DNA of 64,000 bases from Chinchilla lanigera (taxonomy: Eukaryota; Chordata; Mammalia; Rodentia; Chinchillidae), in contig NW_004955460.1 in the NCBI RefSeq assembly GCF_000276665.1, positions 4,830,824 to 4,894,823 on the forward strand, in the 5' to 3' direction. How positions within the stretch are numbered: position 1 is the first letter of the stretch; each line of letters starts with the position of its first letter. The translations under genes and the position numbers were made by a program. Of this stretch, positions 23,941-35,554 are shown one piece after another. The notes below the pieces were generated by a model. The model worked only from the letters and a program-made list of their open reading frames with translations, searched no databases and was not told the origin of the DNA.

Positions 23941-25165
23941 AATAAAACAATAATTGTGTGAATTATTGAATCGTGGGTCATTAATCTAGGAATCTGAGTG
24001 AACAGGTAGCTTGCTGCTCCCCCAAATTGGAAATTACTGTCTTTCTTGGTTGTCATGGAAAATTCAGAGGTCAGGGCTATATAATTTTAACTTGGAATGG
24101 GCTGGAAATTTTAGTCTACAACCCTTGACATTGGATTCAAGCCCGGATAATTACATAATCATTGTTTTATTTAGGTGGAAGTCGTGAGGATGCAGCTCTC
24201 TCTGCTCAGGTCTCTGCCACAGCAGCGATGGAATCAGGGTGACCTCCTGAGAGAAAAAAGAGGGAGAATTTCCAGGAAGCCTGATGCCTGTGAATGTTAA
24301 TTTTCCAGTTCTCTCATCAGAAACTGGCTTTCCAAACTCTAGGTCCTGTCCCTTTTCTACCACATGCCCTGGTTTATGGTTAAATGTAAGAGTTATCCAC
24401 CAGAGAAAGAGCAATGTATTTCAGTTGTTCCTTCTTTTAGCTTCAATTTCTGCAGAGTAACTCCTCTAGAAGACATTCCCTCATGGATGACATTATTAGA
24501 AAAGGAAGGTTCTAGGTAGTAAGAAATCACTGAGCTGCACTTGGAGACACCCCAAAAATGTGGCCACTTCTGGAATGATTCATCCTTCTAATGAACAGGC
24601 TCAAAAGCAATAATACTCATGCCACAGTGAACTATCTCCTACAAAAAGCCACCACTTCCTTCTAAAATGTGTCCTCTGCCAGGAATAGCTGGTTCCATAT
24701 ACAGGCAGGAAATGTATAAGATGAGTCTGGACTGTGTTGTTATTCACTAAAGCAAAAAGGTTACTATCAAAGACTACCTGGGGTCACTGCATAAGGACAC
24801 AGATGTCAACTTAGTGGGGTTCCCAGTGGTCTGAGATATCACAGAGCATCAAAATGGATTGAAACCCTTCAAATGTATAGAACTAATGAAGCCATAAGGC
24901 TGTAAAAGTTTTTAAAAGGAAGTACACATATAAAAATAAAGAGGTGGTAACCAAGTGTTTTTCATGGATTTAGAAAGCACCAGTCTCTTCTCTGTCATGT
25001 AAAGCAAACTCAGTGAACTGAGGACTTGCCTATGGGAATGGTGGGAAGGGGGTCCTTCAGGGTCAACTTCCTGGAGTTGTTGCTTGCTTAAAATGCAGGA
25101 CTTGGTGGGTAGCAAACCATGCACAGGCTCTTCACCTGCCTCACAGTGCTCCCATAGCACTAGAG
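23941..25165. other. Unique sequence
   Basis: No gene recognised. Short open frames at 24151-24414 and 24912-25160 (minus) have no recognisable product. Weak resemblance to old LTRs around 24.6-24.9 kb was not strong enough to call. Confidence 0.4.
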
Positions 25166-25352
25166 CATGGCCCTCAAAGCTTTATTGCCCTGTATCAAAC
25201 TTTTTCCCAGGGGTTGTTTCCCTACTAGACTCTGAATTTCCTAGGGGACAGGAGACTTGATTTATTCTCTTTAGTATTTCTTTTGTCTGTTACTGTGCTT
25301 GGTGCCTTCTAATGCTTGCTCAATAAGTGCGTACTGAATGAATCAGTGCCTG
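25166..25352 (+). mobile_element. L2 LINE 3' end
   Basis: ctagactctgaatttcctag, gggacaggagacttgattta, ctgttactgtgcttggtgcc and gctcaataagtgcgtactga (then atgaatcagtg) match the L2 3' terminal order (tagaatgtaagctccatgag, ggcagggactttgtct, gtgcctggcacatag, gctcaataaatatttgttga). Confidence 0.75.
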
Positions 25353-25518
25353 ATAGAGAATATATTTGTCCTGTAAGGAGGGTTCATACTCAAATTATTG
25401 CAGGAAGCTTCATGATGAATATCCACATATAAGTATTGTCCCCCCAAATCCTTTATTGTGTGTCTGTTATTATGGATATGCCTTAATATCAGTTATTTCA
25501 CCTTTATGAAAAAGAGGA

Positions 25519-25715
25519 TGCCTAGCTGGGCATCGTGGAGGAGGCCTGTAATCCTAATACTATGGGAGCCTGAGGCAGGAGAATCGCAAATTTGAACCAA
25601 GTCTGGGCAATTTAGTGTCTTAGTGAGATCCCACTTCAAAACAGAAAATAAAAATAGAAAATAAAAATGGCTCACTGCAAAGACCCTGTGTTCAATCCCT
25701 AATACCACATGCACA
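25519..25715 (+). mobile_element. B1-ID dimeric SINE
   Basis: agctgggcatcgtggaggag, gggagcctgaggcaggagaa (B1 arm), an A-rich linker with a tandem AAAATAAAAATAG unit, and a diverged ID arm ending gttcaatccctaataccaca. Confidence 0.87.
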
Positions 25716-25829
25716 GAAAGAAGTATGTAGCTTATGTTGGATTGTTGAAGTATTAAAAAACATCTTTAAAATCCAGCACTTACTATCATTTGCTAGTCTT
25801 TGTATGACTTGCTTTATTTGAGCTACAAA

Positions 25830-25945
25830 CCTGTGAAATCCCTGTTTTACTGAATGAAGAATTAAGTTTCAGAAATGATAAACTTGGCGTAGTCTCTCAG
25901 CTAGGAAATAGTCAAGCCCAGATCTGTTCAGCTCCAGGGAATATA
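25830..25945 (-). mobile_element. MIR SINE, antisense fragment
   Basis: ccctgttttactgaatgaag, then a 'ttaagtttcagaaatgataaacttggc' block, then gctaggaaatagtcaagccc correspond to antisense MIR (ccattttacagatgaggaa, gttaagtgacttgcc, gctagtaagtggcagagcc). Confidence 0.6.
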
Positions 25946-26545
25946 TTCCTTTCACTGCCTTGGTACCCAGAGATATAATCTTGGGCATATCAAATGTTGA
26001 GTAAAAGGGAGCTTTGATGATTGTCATCATGGGAATGAATAAACAGAGTGATGGTGATTCTTTTTCCTCTGACATTTTTATTAAGAGAATTCCCTATTCC
26101 CATCAGTCATAAACCATGATATTGTCAGTACATTGTCTACTATTATGTATGCAAATCATTCTAAGCTAAATTTCCCCTTGGACAAAAATCTAAGGAAGAT
26201 AAAGAGAATTTGAATCTCTGAATCAAATTATGCTTGAGTATGGGATAGTCATATGCATTTTAAAATCTGGCCCTGAATAAATAAGATTGTTTCACGTCAG
26301 AGCCTTTCACGTTGTGCTGGATAGTCTGTTTTTGACTAGGACCCTGCTTGCCTTCTGTATGTCCTTGAGGGCTAAAGCTTTGCCATATGCCAACTCCTGG
26401 AGCTACCGTGTTGTCTCAAGTTCATGCTTGAATAGTAGGTTAAGTAATGCACATGTGTGATTTAGAGGTGCCTGAGGTGGAAGACCTGGGAGAAGAATCA
26501 GCATGAGAAAAAACAAGGGGTGAAACGTGCCATTAATTCTCACTT
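25946..26545. other. Unique sequence
   Basis: AT-rich. No gene or repeat family recognised. Confidence 0.45.
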
Positions 26546-26550
26546 CTAGT

Positions 26551-26755
26551 GTCTCTCTGTCTACTTGTCTGTCTGCCTGTCTATCTGTCTGTCTGACTAT
26601 CTGTCTGCCTATCTGAATAACTATCATCTGACTCTCTGCTTGCCTATCTATCCATCTATGTATCTATCCATCCTATCATCAATTGACAGTCTGCTATTTA
26701 TCTGTGTATCTATCCATCTAATCTGTCTGCATCTATCTAATCTATCTATCTAATT
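26551..26755. repeat. Compound TCTG/TCTA microsatellite
   Basis: About 200 bp of imperfect tetranucleotide repeat that changes from TCTG-rich to TCTA/TCCA-rich. The open frames across it on both strands (QTDR-type and SVCLS-type repeats) are products of the repeat, not genes. Confidence 0.95.
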
Positions 26756-27080
26756 AGTAGTTCTTAATTTTTTTTCTCTCTTTTGGTTTTTGGGATCCCT
26801 TTCATCTCTTAAAACAATTAATGACCTCAGAGAATTTTGGCTTATTTTCATCATATTCATTGATATTTTCCTGTATTAGAGATTAAAACAGAAAAACTTA
26901 AAACCTAAGAATATACAGACACACATTTCATTAGCTGTTGGCACAAGATGTCCATGTATCACGGACCCTCTGGAAGAGTCATGAAAGAATAAAAATAAAC
27001 ACAGGTTTGATGCTGTGGATGCGTGGAAAGGCCTTGGGCACCCTTCAGGGGTGACTGGACCACACTTTGATAATTGCTGA
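26756..27080. mobile_element. hAT-Charlie-like DNA transposon relic
   Basis: The left end reads agtagttcttaat, and the right end (tttgataattgctg) is its approximate inverted complement; both fit the hAT consensus end CAGTGGTTCTCAA. Inside, ggatccctttcatctcttaa, atgacctcagagaattttgg, ttagagattaaaacagaaaa, gaccctctggaagagtcatg and gggtgactggaccacacttt match in order a non-autonomous mammalian hAT element I remember. No transposase frame. Confidence 0.65.
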
Positions 27081-27178
27081 TATATATATACACATGTATA
27101 AATGTGTATTTACCTCTACATGTATATAAATATACAAATACAGACATAATATAAATTTATATTTGTATATGTATGGAT
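27079..27178. repeat. TA/TG-rich low-complexity tract
   Basis: Imperfect TATA, TACACATG and TATGTA units between the hAT relic and the L2 region. Confidence 0.7.
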
Positions 27179-27479
27179 GTTTGCAAAGTTATGTATAAAT
27201 TTCTCCTGTTTTCCCTTGAACTCACTCTGCTTAGTCTTTCTGACTGTCACTTTAACTCTTCTTGTCGGGGTCATCAGAGACTGCCATGTTGCTTAATCCA
27301 GTAGCCAGGTCTCATTCCCAGCCTTATTCAGTTTCTGAAATCCTTTGAGCCAGTGCATCATTTATTCATCCTGTGCATACTTTCTTCATTTGACCCCCAG
27401 GGTCCTGACTCACTTCCCCCTTGCCTGGTTCCTCTTTACCTGCTTGACCTGTTAATGTTGGAACTTCCCTGGCTCAGTC

Positions 27480-28535
27480 TGTGAACTTCTTTACTTGATA
27501 TTTACATCATTCCTTTGTTATGGACATGGTCCAGTTTCAATTTCAAAATACCACTTGCATGCAAAGTCCCCAGCGTGTGTTTCCAGCCTGGCCCTCTCCA
27601 GCTCTCTATGTGTTACTGCCTACTTGATGTCTCTCCTTCGTTGTCCAATAGGATCTCAGTTTAGTTTGTGCAAAGCTCAGCTCTCCACCACTCTCTCTGA
27701 CAGGTATTTTGCTCCCTTGTCTTCTCCAGCTCAGGAGCTGTCCAATCTTTTAAGTTACTCAGTCCAAAATCTTGAAGCTATTCTCAACTCTTCTGTTTCA
27801 CTGTCCTTATCCAGTCCTTCAGTCAGTCTTACCTGGATTCAATTTTAAAAGAGATTTAGAACCCTACTGTTTATCACCGTCTCAGCAGCTGTCAGCATCA
27901 CAGTCTCCTGCAAAGCTTCTGCAGAGCCTCTTCACTGTCCTCTGCCTCTCCCTGGCGTACTGCAAGGTCTTCTTCACACAGGGTCAGGTCATTCCAGTCT
28001 CTCCTGTGTACCCAATACCCCATCAACTTTTCGTCTCATTCAGAAAGAAAACCAGAGCTCTCAGAAGGCTTGCCAAGCCCTGCCTGACCTGCTTCCTACT
28101 TCCATGACCTCTTGTAACCCTTTCACATTCCCAGGATGGCATCCCTGTGGTGCTGGGCTCTTGTGTATGCAGAGTCATTCTCCTGGAACACTTGTCTCCA
28201 TGCTTCTGTAGGACTCACTCTGTTATCAGCCTCAGACCATTATCAAATATAACCTTCTCAAGAGATGCCTTCTTGTACCTCCTCTTTAAGATTATAAGTT
28301 CCCGACATTCTTTGCTACCTTTCCTATTTTGTATTACTCCATGATGCTTTTACCATCTAATATGCACTTTATATATTTTATGTATTAGAGAAATTGTTTT
28401 CTACTTGTTCTCCAAACACAGATGGACAGTCCAACAAGACAGCAGTTTCTATATCTGTTCCTCCTACTGCTGTTTAGTGCCTGAAGTGTGCCAGGTACAT
28501 CCTAGGAAATATCCATTAAGTTAATGAATAAGTAG
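27480..28535 (+). pseudogene. L2 (CR1-like) LINE relic: ORF2 end and 3' UTR
   Basis: About 1.05 kb follows the L2 consensus from the ORF2 C-terminal region to the 3' end. Landmarks in order are aaataccacttgcatgcaaa, cagcctggccctctccagct, tactgcctacttgatgtctc, gttgtccaataggatctcag, cttgaagctattctcaactc, cctgcctgacctgcttccta, cattctcctggaacacttgt, ctcaagagatgccttcttgt, ttttaccatctaatatgcac and a final 'catcctaggaaatatccattaagttaatgaataag' equivalent of the L2 tail. Short open frames (27495-27848, 27772-28107) survive but are broken between frames, so it is a dead fossil. L2 amplified before the eutherian radiation. A 1-kb continuous piece is relatively long for a rodent genome. Confidence 0.75.
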
Positions 28536-28583
28536 AAGGTGAGCTGTGTTTATTAAACACATTAAAAGAACTATAATAAGTAT

Positions 28584-28990
28584 CTTGGTTATTTTTCTCA
28601 ATGCTGAGGCAAAATACCAAGCACTCAAAGTTAAAGAAGGAAAGGGGGTTTTTTTTGGTTCACAGTTTATAGAGATTTCAGTCCGTAGTTGGCTGATTGT
28701 AAGGCAGGGCAGCATGGCAGAGGAGCATCGCAGGGAAGAAATAGTAGATGGTAGGACAGGCAGGAGGAGGCAACAAACAATAAAGTAGCAGCAGCAAGCC
28801 TCCCTTTCCCTTTTATCCCACCCAGGCTACCATTATTTTGAGTGGTGCCACCCACACTCAGGGTGGGCCTTCCTATTATCCATACTCAGAACTATGCTAA
28901 ATCAATCAGTGGACTAATTTAGTGTCACACATCCATAATCCCAGTATCACCCAACCTAGATTCAGCCTGCTCTGAAAAGCTTCACCTATA
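28584..28990 (-). mobile_element. Rodent MaLR-type LTR, antisense
   Basis: tgaggcaaaataccaagcac, a ggttcacagtttatagagat block, tttcagtccgtagttggctg, aaggcagggcagcatggcag, ttttatcccacccaggctac, cactcagggtgggccttcct and tcaatcagtggactaattta match in order the copies at 14.7, 18.0 and 44.2 kb. This is one of the longer copies of the family. Confidence 0.65.
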
Positions 28991-30760
28991 AGCATATGAG
29001 GCACGGGGTAGGGGATTTAGATACAAGCGAGAAGTCAGGATTAGCTTATTCTAAACTCCAAGTTTTGTCAGAGTATTTAAAACTATTGTGTAATTAAAAA
29101 AATGTCATTTAGAATAAGATGTGACTTTGATGATAGAAACGTCTCAAATTATGTTGAGGTTAACAAATAGACTCAGACCTGTATGGTTAGGTGGCTTGGG
29201 CATAAATTGATTTTGTAGTAGAGGAACTTTAGCAGGAGACTGCACTTTGAGAACAATGCAAATATTCCAATCTTCTTAGAGCCTCATGGGCATCATCAGG
29301 ATCATCAATTGTGTTACTTTCTGTGCACAGATAATAGCACTGATATGGAAGGTGAATGTCTGAGGCTCATAAAGATACCAGTAGATGAACAATAATTCCA
29401 GTTACAGATCTGGCCCATCCATCTGGGGCATCATGTACAATACTCCTGGAAACTGGTGACCTCATTTTTGACATTGGAGAATGTAACATCCTGAGTGTGA
29501 GATACAGAATTTGCCAATATTATGAGGTGGTATGCAAAAAAAGGGTACCATTCAGGAAAAATAATTGGGGAAATAATCATTTGACGTGTTTTGTTTTCCC
29601 GGGGTTATTATTTTGCTCTTGTGCAGTGTAAATCCCCAAGGAGGAGATATAGAAAACAGGGTTTCATACACTTACTGAAATAGAGCTTTTGTTCTTCCAG
29701 TATCTCCCTGGAGGAATTCTGGAATAGGGAAATAAGCCTTTACTATTTGTACATGCTGAATAATTTTGATTTTTTTTTTTTTTTTTGGTTCCTATCAATA
29801 GGAAGAGAAAGAAAGGCATAATAAATAAAAAGATCTTGTAATCAAGCATTTTTTTCAGAATGGGCACAAAGTCTAGAGGGGTATTTTTTAAACACAGAAT
29901 AGGAGCATTGCTCTCATGACATGCCATAAATGTACATGAACACTGGAATTTGAGTGGAGACGCACACCTCATCTTACCTGTCTCTTTATGAGGGGTTGGT
30001 CCTACATTGTGGACATTTTCTTGGCCCTACATGCTTTTTTTCCCCCTAGATACCATGTACATGAAAAGGTTTGGTGAGAGAGGAGCTCAACATGAAATGT
30101 AGGGATTAATGCCTTTATTTCAGATTTGGTTGCAGATGAAAGAGATCTTTTCATTATCAATTTTAACCATTTCTTTCTCCCCTAAGGAATTGCTCTGGGA
30201 GTGCAGCCATTGACATAAATATCAATGCACTCAAGACACGGATGTTACTGTTTTCTAAGAAGAATTCTGGACCAGGGATTTCTTTAAGTCTTAGGATATC
30301 CAGTTATCCTTTAAATTTTCAGCACACAGCCGAACCCTGAACATAAGAGGATACACCAAACAATCTTAGCCACCACTGAGGAGAAGATAGACTGTACTTG
30401 ATGGCTGTCATCTTATGAAGTAACACAGGAAGTGTTGGTTTGGGACTGGAACTCAATATGTTGGTTTGTCATCTGTACAGGAGTTGAGGCTTAAGAACAC
30501 TGTTCTCTGAAGAATGGTGCTGGAGGGGAAATCAGAGCGGATGGGTGGTAAAGATTCTGGCTATATGTGGGGGACCAGTTTCCCAGGGGAGAGTGACCTG
30601 CAGACAGTCTGGACTGAGACCAAGAGTGTGTTTTTTTGTCTCTTCTGCAGAACAGGTACAACACACCCCGTAGAACAGCTAGAACCAGCAGGGGACCCAG
30701 CATAGCTGGCTTGGATACCTCTGCTGGGTGTTTCCTTGTTTTTCTACCTGTCCATCTTGA
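28991..30760. other. Unique sequence with a T-run
   Basis: No gene or repeat family recognised. An uninterrupted T-run at about 29769-29787 could be the tail of an unrecognised retroelement on the minus strand. Frames at 30491-30705 on both strands have no recognisable product. Confidence 0.4.
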
Positions 30761-30763
30761 CTA

Positions 30764-30893
30764 TAGAGTCTTTGTTTTTTTTTTTTTTTTTTTTGGTTTT
30801 TCTCCGGTACCGGGAACCGAACTCACGACCTTGCGCTTGCCAGGCAGGCGCTTTGCCACTGAGCTAAATCTCCAGCCCTAGAGTCTTTGTTCT
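30764..30893 (-). mobile_element. Young ID SINE, antisense, with target-site duplication
   Basis: The element occupies about 30777-30878. A long T-run is followed by ctccggtaccgggaaccgaa, ctcacgaccttgcgcttgcc and ccactgagctaaatctccag. Direct repeats tagagtctttgtt flank it (30764-30776 and 30879-30891). The B box (reverse of ggttcgg) and A box (reverse of tagctcagtgg) are intact, indicating recent insertion. Confidence 0.92.
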
Positions 30894-32115
30894 CTAACTC
30901 TGGACCAGAGACTCCTAGGGGAGCCTAGGACCCAAGGCCTTGTGAGTCCAACATTGATAATAGTAATATGTTATTTGCTTTTATCACTCTTCAGCTCTTT
31001 CAAGAGTGGACTTTACCAGAGGCTGCATGAAGCTTGACATTGCAACATATTGGATGCAGAAGTAGTTAGGAGAAACCACCTCTCTTGTCTTGAGCCAGAC
31101 AGCAACAAAATTAAAACAAATGTAAACACAGAAAAACATAAAGATATAGAGGGTTGTTTATATTGACTTGTCATAGATTGTTGTTTATGATAATTTAATA
31201 TATTTTTGTTTAAAATATTTTTTCACTTCAAATCTAATATGACATTGATGTTACTTTTATGAACTAATGGATGTTTTTTGGGAATTAATATGCCTTATAT
31301 GTTATTGCATGTGTTTTAATTGGACTACCCTACCTGCTCACCACTTATGTAGTATTTTCAGGGAGGTCTTGTTTCCGATGTCAGCACCTTCCGTTTGGGA
31401 GAAGAGTGGAGAAACCGAAGCTCTTCTCACTTTTTGACTGCCAGGTCAGCAGGCTTCAAAGACTAAGGACACGTGGGGTTTCTCCTGGTGTCCTTCTGAT
31501 TTTGCCATCGTTGGGTGTGAGTTTCTCCCAGGAGGTGTTGAGGTTACTTGAGGGGCATCACCTGAGAGGATGCTGGACCTCCTTGGTTCAATGCAGGCAG
31601 TTCAGCCACTGATCTTGGCCCACTCTCCATCATTTATTACCAAATACAGAGTGGTTGTCTCTTGTCCCTTGTACAGTTGTGTCAGTTTCTAATATAAACC
31701 CACTGGGGTTTGCCAAGAGAGGGTTCTAGGGTTGGCTTTCAAGAGGCTACGTTGGTATTATCTCGATTCATTCATTCCTCCCTCCTCCCTGCCTCCCACC
31801 TTCTTTCATCGTTTCCTTCCTTTCTTACCGTCCTCTTTTCTCCATTTCTGTCCTTTTTCTTTTCTCCCTTTCTCCTTTTCCCCACTCATCTCAGTTTGTG
31901 CAGTAGCTGTTAGTTGCATTCTGTAGTAGGTGAGGGATTGTGCTAAGTGCTGGTTTTCAGGAGAAGATTTCAAAGAACTTGTTGTTGCCTTCAAGAGACT
32001 TGATTGATATTCCATAATTCTTTGTAATTAACATGCTAATTGAGCTCACAAGACAATGACGCACATAAACCATAACATGAATGTGTTACTTCAGTGGGAA
32101 GGTTATTCTTTCCTG
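30894..32115. other. Unique sequence with a pyrimidine-rich tract
   Basis: No gene recognised. 31768-31896 is a CT-rich low-complexity tract, which produces the spurious frames on both strands there. Confidence 0.45.
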
Positions 32116-32120
32116 TGGGC

Positions 32121-32501
32121 TCCATTTCTTAACATCTGCCTATGGAAAAGACCCGGTTGTGGACCAAGAGGGAAGCCGCAGGACTGAGCCAGTTTTCCTC
32201 CTCTGAATGCAGTTTGAAAGCCTGCATGCCAGGGGATACATTCATCCACATGTGGCTTGTTCTTGTCCCACTTGATTTTTTAAAATTAGTTCTAGATATA
32301 ATTGTAGCAGCATTTTAAATCTGTCATGAAGTTTTCTGTTGAAAGCAGCAATTCTTTACCCATTCCTGCTATATACAAATCTTTCTAGTCAGTTCCATTC
32401 CTTAACATTGGTCTATGGAAAAGACCAGGGCTGGACCAAGAAGGAAGCCACAGGATCGAGCCAGTGTTCCTCCTCTGAATGCAGTTTGAAAGCCTGCATG
32501 C
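32121..32501 (+). repeat. Local direct duplication (~108 bp), spaced 164 bp
   Basis: 32121-32229 and 32394-32501 are copies in the same orientation. Both begin tccatt..cttaacat, pass through tatggaaaagacc and ggaccaag, and end with an identical 33-base block including cctcctctgaatgcagtttg and aaagcctgcatgc. Over the whole unit about 12% of bases differ by eye. I do not recognise the unit as any repeat family. Confidence 0.9.
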
Positions 32502-32509
32502 TGAGCAGT

Positions 32510-32650
32510 GCTTTCAGGTAGATATTATTATTTCTATTTTACACACGAGGAAACAAATTGCAGAAGGCTAAGAAAGGCAAAGCCACACAATTATTGTGTG
32601 ACATAGCCCAAATTTGTAGCCATCTGCAAACACAACTTCCTGTGTTAGAC
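32510..32650 (-). mobile_element. MIR SINE, antisense
   Basis: gatattattatttctatttt, acacacgaggaaacaaattg, cagaaggctaagaaaggcaa and tttgtagccatctgcaaaca follow antisense MIR order. Confidence 0.7.
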
Positions 32651-33898
32651 ACATGAGAAGGCAAGTGGCAATCGCTCAGGCCTGTGTGTGAGGCTGATCC
32701 ATTTCTTAACCTTTTCTTTAGGGAAGGACAGTGAGTAACCTGCCAGACCCCCCTCTTTTGTCTAAGATACCCTGAGCTGATGAATAAGCCAGAGATCATG
32801 ATTGTCTGGGCATCTAATTACGCTGGAAATGATTTCCTGGAAGAGCTTGGTGGTTCATTCTAGGAATTCTCAGGTGGATAAGCATGAAAACAAGAACAAA
32901 ATAACAAAGACAGAACAAGAGCGCATTATAAGAAAAATTGCAGTAATTTAATATCTGAGGATATTAAATCAAACATTTGAAGAACTATCGTGTGAAGAAG
33001 GGATTAGCTTTGCTCTGGGGAGATGAACAAGGGAAACAATAAAGGGAAATTATAGGCATGAGTTGCAGAACTCAATATGAGGAAGTTGTTTGTTTTGTTC
33101 TTTCTTTTTTTTAATTAGACTTTGCACAGTAGTATGGGTCCTTTGGAAGGTTTTGAATTCATTCACTGCCCTGGGATGGTTATTTCAAAGGCATGGTGTG
33201 AAGGCGTGTGAGTGATGTGTCCCTTAACGGTTGTGATCTTGCACAGTGTCACATCTCAGCAGGCATTTAGGAACTCTGGTGGCAGCAGACTCAGAGGCTC
33301 AGAAGGTGTTTGCCCTTTGGAAAGTTCCTTTTAATTAGAGTTTATTAGGGATGGTGAATAAAAGCAAAATAGGCCGGTGAGCAAGGCTCCAGGGTGCCTT
33401 GTCTACCTCATCCAGACCACGTCCGGCATGGATGGGCAGGGCAGCCAGCCCCTCTGTTTGGCTGTGATCCCACATGAATGACCCGTAAGAACAGAGCTCG
33501 GCAGGGCTGCGAGGGACAGATAGGGCAGGCCAGAGGGAATGAGTGTCAAGCTGGCCTTTGATGAAGACTTCCTTGAGGATCCTGGCTTTGGCCCAGAATG
33601 TTCATTCTCAATTTCCTACAACCACAATCATTTCTAAAGTGAACATTTAATTATACAAGTACTCCGCTATATTCTCCGGGTTAAAAGTCAAACCTCATAG
33701 ATGAGACTGAAGAGTTTTTGCTTCTGTATCTCCTGCTTCCAGTGGTCTGGGCAGAGCAGGACTGGATGCATATGTGTTCACAGGGGAAGGATGTGATAGG
33801 CCACCAGGGTTGGGAAAACTTACACTATTCCCTTAGTCATGATTTTACCCAAGTGGTAGGAATGAATGATCAATTTGGAAAGCCTCGCACAAAATAGA
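32651..33898. other. Unique sequence
   Basis: No repeat family or gene recognised. Confidence 0.45.
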
Positions 33899-34038
33899 AT
33901 TGGGAAGATTACAAGTTCAAGCCCAGCCTGGGCAACTCAGCCAGACCTTTCTAAAAATAAAAAAATACAAAAGGGCTGGGGATGTAGCTCAGTGTGAACA
34001 CCCTGCAGTCAATCCCCAGTACCAAAAAAACAAAAAGC
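33899..34038 (+). mobile_element. B1-ID dimeric SINE, 5' truncated
   Basis: It starts inside the B1 arm (gattacaagttcaagcccag, cctgggcaactcagccagac), passes an A-rich linker and ends with a well-preserved ID arm (gggctggggatgtagctcag, gtcaatccccagtacc) and an A tail. Confidence 0.87.
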
Positions 34039-34170
34039 CCTCACCCATACTCCTACCACTGAAGGTAGTGTCGGTAATTAGTTCTATTAATTATTTTCTT
34101 CATTCTATAAATACTTGTTTGTGGGTTTTTTGGTTTGTTTGTTACATTTGTCAGGCCAGCTGGTTTTTCT

Positions 34171-34236
34171 GTTATAAGGAGAAAAGGTTGTGTGAATACT
34201 TGCTGTAATTGTCAATCTCATTTCAACTTCTTAAAC
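34171..34236 (+). repeat. Donor copy of a 66-bp dispersed direct repeat
   Basis: The segment from gttataaggagaaaaggttg to ttcttaaac recurs at 34740-34805 with about five differences in 66 bases. Here it sits in unique sequence that continues smoothly on both sides, so this is probably the source copy. Confidence 0.85.
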
Positions 34237-34689
34237 CCTATAATTAGAGAAATCCTAATGAGAGCAATAGTTTGGATGAAATTCCAGACTTTGTGTTTAT
34301 AAGTGTCCATTTGTGTCTTGAGGGTCTTGCTACTTGACTGGGGACACAGAAGAGGTGAATTTGAGGTGCGTTGGCCACATGACTCAGGAGAGACGCCTCC
34401 AGGGGTGGGGTATTGATGAACCCCCTTCCCAGTTGTCTTAGTTACTAAGTCTACACGTGCAGACGGGAATAACAGAGCTCAGCTCCTCCTATCGTCTGGC
34501 ACATATGCGATGCTGAGGAAAATGGGGACATATGTGATAGTGGACATCACTAACTGTGGGATGTAGAGATGGCTCAGGGGTGTTGCTAGTGCTGTTTGCT
34601 CACTACTCAAGAAAGTGCACATTAGCTCTTTGGCTCACACTGACCTGTGCATCCAACCCAGAGTTGGTGAGAGAGGGGGCTGTGGCATG

Positions 34690-34952
34690 AGCACAGAATA
34701 TCTAACACGCAGGGTCAGATCCAGGCTTTGCCACTCACTGTTATAAGGGGAAAAGGTTGTGTGAATACTCGCTGTAATTGTGAATCTCACTTCAGCTTCT
34801 TAAACACTACCTGTGTGATTTCAATCAAATTACTTTTCTCTCTGTGCTTCTGTTTACCTCTATAAAATGGGAATGGCATGGTGGCTTCTACCATAAGGTA
34901 GCTGTGAAAATTAAATGAATTATTTTGTGAGTAGCTACTTATGACTATAATT
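34690..34952 (+). mobile_element. MIR SINE interrupted by a 66-bp templated insertion
   Basis: The MIR left part is cagatccaggctttgccact (then cact, ending at 34739). It resumes at acctgtgtgatttcaatcaa (34806) and runs through gtgcttctgtttacctctat, aaaatgggaatggc and gtgaaaattaaatgaattat. The 66 bases between, 34740-34805, interrupt the MIR consensus exactly where 'cactnactagctgtgtga' should be continuous, and they match 34171-34236. Confidence 0.8.
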
Positions 34953-35550
34953 AACATCACTTTTGGCATAAAACAGGATCCATGCAATTGTTTCTTATTC
35001 TATTTTTTTTTAATTTAAAGAAATCATAACACCAGCAGGAAGAAGTACACATTAGTAATTTTTTTATTTTAAGATTGAGAAAGGCTCCCTGTGCATGCAA
35101 TTGATGTAGGAGAACACAAAAGACTGATAGGTTTAGTTACATAAACATTAAAAGTCTGTGTTGTGTAAGTCAATGAAATAAAACACACATTTTCATAATA
35201 TTACAAAGTAAATTAAAAACAAGACAAGTAGTTGTAACGTGTCTGATAAGTGTAAGGCTAGGCTTTAAACCCACTGTAGACTGGTACCAAGCTCATGCCC
35301 TGGATTTATGTTATATTTTGTGGTTGCCATTAGCCTGTGTTCAAAGCTATGCACATCACTTGTACGAGTATAAGGTGTGTGTACATGGTGTGATGAAAAA
35401 TATGGTGCATGTTCAAATTAAAAATAAAAGAAATTATTACAGTGAAAGACACATTGTTACTAATTCCCCTCTTTAAACACACTTATCCTCTCTTTCTGGC
35501 CATTTTCTGAAGCAATTCTAAAAGTCCTCTTTCCTCAGTGTCTTTAAATG
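34953..35550. other. AT-rich unique sequence
   Basis: No gene recognised. It may contain the 5' part of the mariner element that follows, but no inverted end was identified. Confidence 0.4.
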
Positions 35551-35554
35551 CTTT

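Noticed and set aside
26403..26753. Repeat-protein-like frames (QTDRQADRQ and SVCLSICLS types)
   Set aside because: Direct translation of the TCTG/TCTA microsatellite.
31710..32015. Ser/Phe/Leu-rich frames on plus and Lys/Glu-rich frame on minus strand
   Set aside because: Caused by a pyrimidine-rich low-complexity tract; no domain or exon signal.
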